Source of the DNA: an uncultured Bacteroidales bacterium | GTDB taxonomy: Bacteria; Bacteroidota; Bacteroidia; Bacteroidales; Muribaculaceae | Reading direction: 5' to 3' | NCBI GenBank assembly: GCA_902800715.1 | Contig: CADCFN010000002.1 | Span: 434,001-498,000 of the forward strand | DNA length: 64,000 bases | Part shown: positions 62,931 to 64,000 of the stretch, one piece after another | How positions within the stretch are numbered: position 1 is the first letter of the stretch | Layout: the number at the start of each line of letters is the position of its first letter | Program-made: the position numbers and the translations under genes | Notes under the pieces: model-generated | What the model was told of the DNA's origin: nothing | Databases searched by the model: none | Seen by the model: only the letters and a program-made list of their open reading frames with translations

Positions 62931-63293
62931 ATGAAACGGCTAACATTATTAATAATAGTTCCATTGATAACATGTCTCTCGGTTTTTTCCCAAAGTAGTT
63001 ACTACATGGACAAGGCCCGTAGCTACATGCGTGACGCCGAGTACTATATCAGCAAGGCCGAGGGTTATGACCGAGAAGCAGAGCATCACACCAAGAAAGC
63101 TAAAGAGTACCAACGCGAAGCGGATTACTACACCCGCAACAAACAGGCTGATAAAGCCAGCACCTATAAACACAAGGCAGATGACGAGACCGACAAGGCC
63201 CGTCAGCAACAACGTTGGGCCAATGAAGCAAAAGAAAACGCCCGAACCCGTCTGCGCTGGGCTGCCGATGCAATGGACAGGGCAAAACAATAG
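62931..63293 (+). CDS. small secreted coiled-coil protein
   Basis: The 120-residue protein has a signal peptide (ending LSVFSQ) followed by an almost unbroken helix with Tyr, Glu and Lys at regular spacing (KARSYMRDAEYYISKAEGYD, KEYQREADYYTRNKQ), about four repeats of 14-16 residues. It would form a long helix or coiled coil in the periplasm or on the surface. The ATG at 62931 is preferred over the one at 62901, which lies inside the previous gene. No family is recognised. Confidence 0.65.
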   Translation: MKRLTLLIIVPLITCLSVFSQSSYYMDKARSYMRDAEYYISKAEGYDREAEHHTKKAKEYQREADYYTRNKQADKASTYKHKADDETDKARQQQRWANEAKENARTRLRWAADAMDRAKQ

Positions 63294-63790
63294 TGAATAA
63301 AGCATTTTGATTTGATACACTGCTCAAAATTCCTCCGCCTCAAATCCCCCAGCTGCCTTATAAATAACTAAAGAGAATTACGCCCCATTTTGGACTGCTG
63401 GCTTTAATAGAAGAAACATGCCGGCGGATGTAAGGGGCGACAACAATATAATGATGGAAAAGGACCCGTTATGTGAAGAGCAAACGGGAAAACCACCATC
63501 CCGGACGCTATTATCTTGTTTTGGATAGACACCGGCCTTAAGCTGCCACCGTCGATTCAAATCAAGAGAGTCCGATCGAAGTGTGATATCAATGCTGGAG
63601 AAGTGTTAAACACTAAGAAGCTAGTGAAACGTGTGTCAAAAAAAACATCAAACAACACCTCCCATGATTTCCAGGTAACGATAATGTCTGTTTTTAGCCT
63701 TATTTATTTGCATGGGTGAGAAAAAGTTTCTAATTTTGCGCAATAATAGACACGTTTAAGGTGTTTTTGCGTAAATTCTGAAACCAAACA
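63294..63790. other. gene-free gap with a promoter
   Basis: The 497-nt gap has no supportable gene; a 67-codon ORF (63516-63719) shows no recognisable feature. A good promoter lies at 63707-63738. The sequence before it may contain decayed coding material, but nothing can be assigned. Confidence 0.5.
63707..63738 (+). promoter_or_regulatory. promoter of the AbiEi gene
   Basis: TTTG (63707-63710) is followed after exactly 20 nt by TAATTTTG (63731-63738), a perfect consensus match. It is 52 nt before the ATG at 63791. Confidence 0.8.
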
Positions 63791-64000
63791 ATGGATTTAA
63801 AGGCAATATATCGGTTGAGGATCTTTTCTCTCGAAGATGTGATGGATGCTCTCTCTGTCACAAAACCGTCGGCTGCCAAGTTACTGCAGCGTCTTCGAGA
63901 TATGGGCATCGTTCAGCACATCCGCAAGAATCTGTACACAACCATAGACCTTGCCTCGGGGCAGCCTTTGGTCGACAAGTATGAGGTGGGATCTTCGGTT
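63791..64000 (+). CDS. AbiEi-type antitoxin/regulator, N-terminal part (cut by window edge)
   Basis: The 70 visible residues start with a winged helix-turn-helix (VMDALSVTKPSAAKLLQRLR, then MGIVQHIRKNLYTT), the N-terminal domain of AbiEi-like antitoxins, which act as transcription repressors in type IV toxin-antitoxin (abortive infection) pairs. The toxin (AbiEii, a nucleotidyltransferase) would be expected just downstream, beyond the window. The rest of the gene is also outside. It supports the view that the right end of the window is a defence-rich island. Confidence 0.65.
   Translation, partial: MDLKAIYRLRIFSLEDVMDALSVTKPSAAKLLQRLRDMGIVQHIRKNLYTTIDLASGQPLVDKYEVGSSV

Noticed and set aside
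63516..63719. 67-codon plus-strand ORF
   Set aside because: No motif, no promoter or coupling, and composition of the region looks non-coding.

Overview
The window is a 64 kb piece of a Bacteroidales chromosome. The genus is not certain; the layout looks like Prevotellaceae or Muribaculaceae. Evidence for this is two SusC/SusD pairs, Bacteroidetes-type promoters (TTTG, about 20 nt, TAnnTTTG), no Shine-Dalgarno dependence, lipoproteins with a Cys near residue 20, and families typical of the order (DUF5063, DUF6377, WG-repeat protein, DUF3298 protein). No rRNA, tRNA or CRISPR array was seen.

Layout. 1-3.1 kb: minus-strand housekeeping genes (ABC-F ATPase cut by the window edge, M18 aminopeptidase, DUF5063 protein, NadD). 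3.4-13.8 kb: a polysaccharide utilisation locus (PUL) with SusC, SusD, a GH43-like enzyme, GH144 and GH3; GH144 plus GH3 point to beta-1,2-glucan. 13.9-15.6 kb: a membrane regulator of the DUF6377 type. 15.9-27.2 kb: a second PUL with SusC, SusD, a surface glycan-binding lipoprotein, a GH16 lipoprotein and a natural GH5-GH3 fusion, pointing to beta-1,3 or mixed-linkage beta-glucan. 27.7-33.6 kb: an RND efflux operon, followed by two tandem paralogous lipoproteins and an outer-membrane phospholipase A (to 36.6 kb). 36.6-39.2 kb: a GH9-polysaccharide deacetylase fusion on the minus strand. 39.3-44.9 kb: a second RND efflux operon on the minus strand.

From about 45 kb the window changes character. 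It becomes AT-rich and is made of accessory genes: an orphan terminator that suggests a small RNA, a 5'-truncated peptidase, a frameshifted DNA-binding gene, small unknown ORFs, a serine recombinase, a DUF1232 protein, and then an AT-rich six-gene operon at 49.2-57.8 kb. After it come an IS66 remnant, a WG-repeat protein, a DUF3298 gene broken by an in-frame TAG, a PP2C phosphatase, an archaemetzincin-like lipoprotein, a small coiled-coil secreted protein and, at the edge, an AbiEi-type antitoxin.

The most interesting object is the 49.2-57.8 kb operon. It encodes an ECF-like sigma factor, a protein with an anti-sigma-like N-terminus joined to a C39/papain-like cysteine protease, two divergent paralogues of unknown function with a hydrophobic N-terminus and a charged helix, a large dynamin-like GTPase with a membrane segment, and a second dynamin-like GTPase carrying a phage tail-collar/tail-fibre tip at its C-terminus. 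Start and stop codons overlap at three of its junctions. The parts suggest a system that senses a signal, releases a sigma factor by proteolysis and acts on membranes through paired GTPases, perhaps in conflict with phage. That role is inference; the domains and the operon structure are read directly from the sequence.
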